Origin: Chitinophagaceae bacterium
GTDB taxonomy: Bacteria > Bacteroidota > Bacteroidia > Chitinophagales > Chitinophagaceae
DNA: 14,499 nt
Direction: 5' to 3'
Assembly: GCA_019454915.1 (NCBI GenBank)
Contig: JACFNM010000075.1
Span: 1-14,499 of the forward strand
Positions within the stretch are counted from its first letter, which is position 1. Each line of letters opens with the position of its first letter. The notes beneath the pieces were generated by a model. It made no database searches and had not been told where the DNA came from. It worked only from the letters and a program-made list of their open reading frames with translations. Of the stretch, positions 14,064-14,499 are shown in pieces. The position numbers and the translations under genes were made by a program.

Positions 14064-14169
14064 TCCGCTCAGAAAAACCGTTTGCCATCCGGACCGCTTT
14101 GAAAATTTATGATCAGTCCGGGTGACCGATACTATCCATTATAAGCCTGTTTTCTAACGAATTTGCGCC

Positions 14170-14499
14170 TTGAAAAATCAGTCAGTCATTCTTCTTATTA
14201 CCTGTTGGATATCCGGGATATCGTCTCTTCAGGGGCAGGATCTGAGAAATGAATTTCAACTTCGTTTTGATTCCATTGAAAACAATGCATACTTACCGGA
14301 CGCAGATAAACTTACCCATCTGATCCGGTTGCAACATGAAATTGAAAATGCTGGAATACCGCCGGATACCTTATCCTCTAAAATTTATCATATACTGGGT
14401 CTTTACGAATTTACCGTTCATAAAAATTACCTAAAGGGCATTGCCTATACACTGGAAGCCGCCCGTATCAACAGAAAAATAAATTCGGCAAGATCTATT
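14170..14499 (+). CDS. Secreted protein, probably TPR-containing sensor or regulator (partial)
   Basis: The first 110 codons of a gene that continues past the window. An in-frame TAA lies at 14155-14157 and no ATG follows it, so the best start is TTG at 14170. It gives a convincing signal peptide (KNQSVILLITCWISGISSLQ, cleavage probably near QGQ). The rest is helical: a run with LRNEFQLRFDSIENN, then helices containing KLTHLIRLQHEIENAG and SSKIYHILGLYEF. The segment from NYLKGIAYTLEAARINRKIN resembles a TPR unit of the kind seen in periplasmic sensor regions of Bacteroidota histidine kinases and LuxR-like regulators. No output domain is visible, so the class remains open. TTTG at 14162-14165 stands four bases before the start codon. 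Confidence 0.65.
   Translation, partial: MKNQSVILLITCWISGISSLQGQDLRNEFQLRFDSIENNAYLPDADKLTHLIRLQHEIENAGIPPDTLSSKIYHILGLYEFTVHKNYLKGIAYTLEAARINRKINSARSI

Noticed and set aside
1..14499. CRISPR array, transposon, tRNA, 4.5S RNA, toxin-antitoxin or defence island
   Set aside because: I looked for regular repeats, terminal inverted repeats, transposase or integrase motifs, tRNA T-loop sequences and the SRP RNA tetraloop region, and saw none.

Overview
The window reads as a chromosomal housekeeping segment from a member of the Bacteroidota, most likely Chitinophagaceae or a close relative. Several things suggest this: a short primary sigma factor without region 1.1, a ribosomal protein S16 with a charged C-terminal tail, a START-like domain protein, a LytTR response regulator, an enlarged LptF/LptG-type permease, and several promoter-like boxes of the Bacteroidota type (TAnnTTTG) instead of the E. 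coli -10/-35 pattern. These family and taxon assignments come from recognising protein motifs by eye; no search was run.

Layout. Positions 121-810 (+) encode the tRNA m1G37 methyltransferase TrmD. Next is a signalling locus: a LytTR response regulator (851-1540, -) translationally coupled to a small HPt phosphotransfer protein (1537-1941, -), divergent from a six-TM hybrid histidine kinase (2027-4174, +). A convergent M20 metallopeptidase follows (4299-5666, -). Then come a four-TM protein of unknown function (5859-6389, -) just downstream of an LptF/LptG family permease (6432-8006, -), and a START-like domain protein (8255-8635, -). The plus strand from 8988 carries the primary sigma factor (8988-9863), the SRP GTPase Ffh (10029-11348), ribosomal protein S16 (11451-11891) and RimM (11999-12520). 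PyrD (12556-13620, -) converges on rimM. The right end holds a 50-residue lipoprotein (13911-14063, +) and the start of a secreted, probably TPR-containing protein cut by the window edge (14170-14499, +).

How it fits together. Most genes serve transcription, protein targeting, ribosome assembly and tRNA modification (rpoD, ffh, rpsP, rimM, trmD), with pyrimidine synthesis (pyrD) and outer-membrane lipid export (the Lpt permease) beside them. The most system-like unit is 851-4174. Its kinase His, kinase receiver Asp, HPt His and LytTR receiver Asp are all present, enough for a complete four-step phosphorelay ending in a LytTR DNA-binding output. I see no CRISPR array, tRNA, rRNA, transposase, integrase or recognisable defence system. 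Two clear intrinsic terminators lie after the sigma factor gene and after rpsP.
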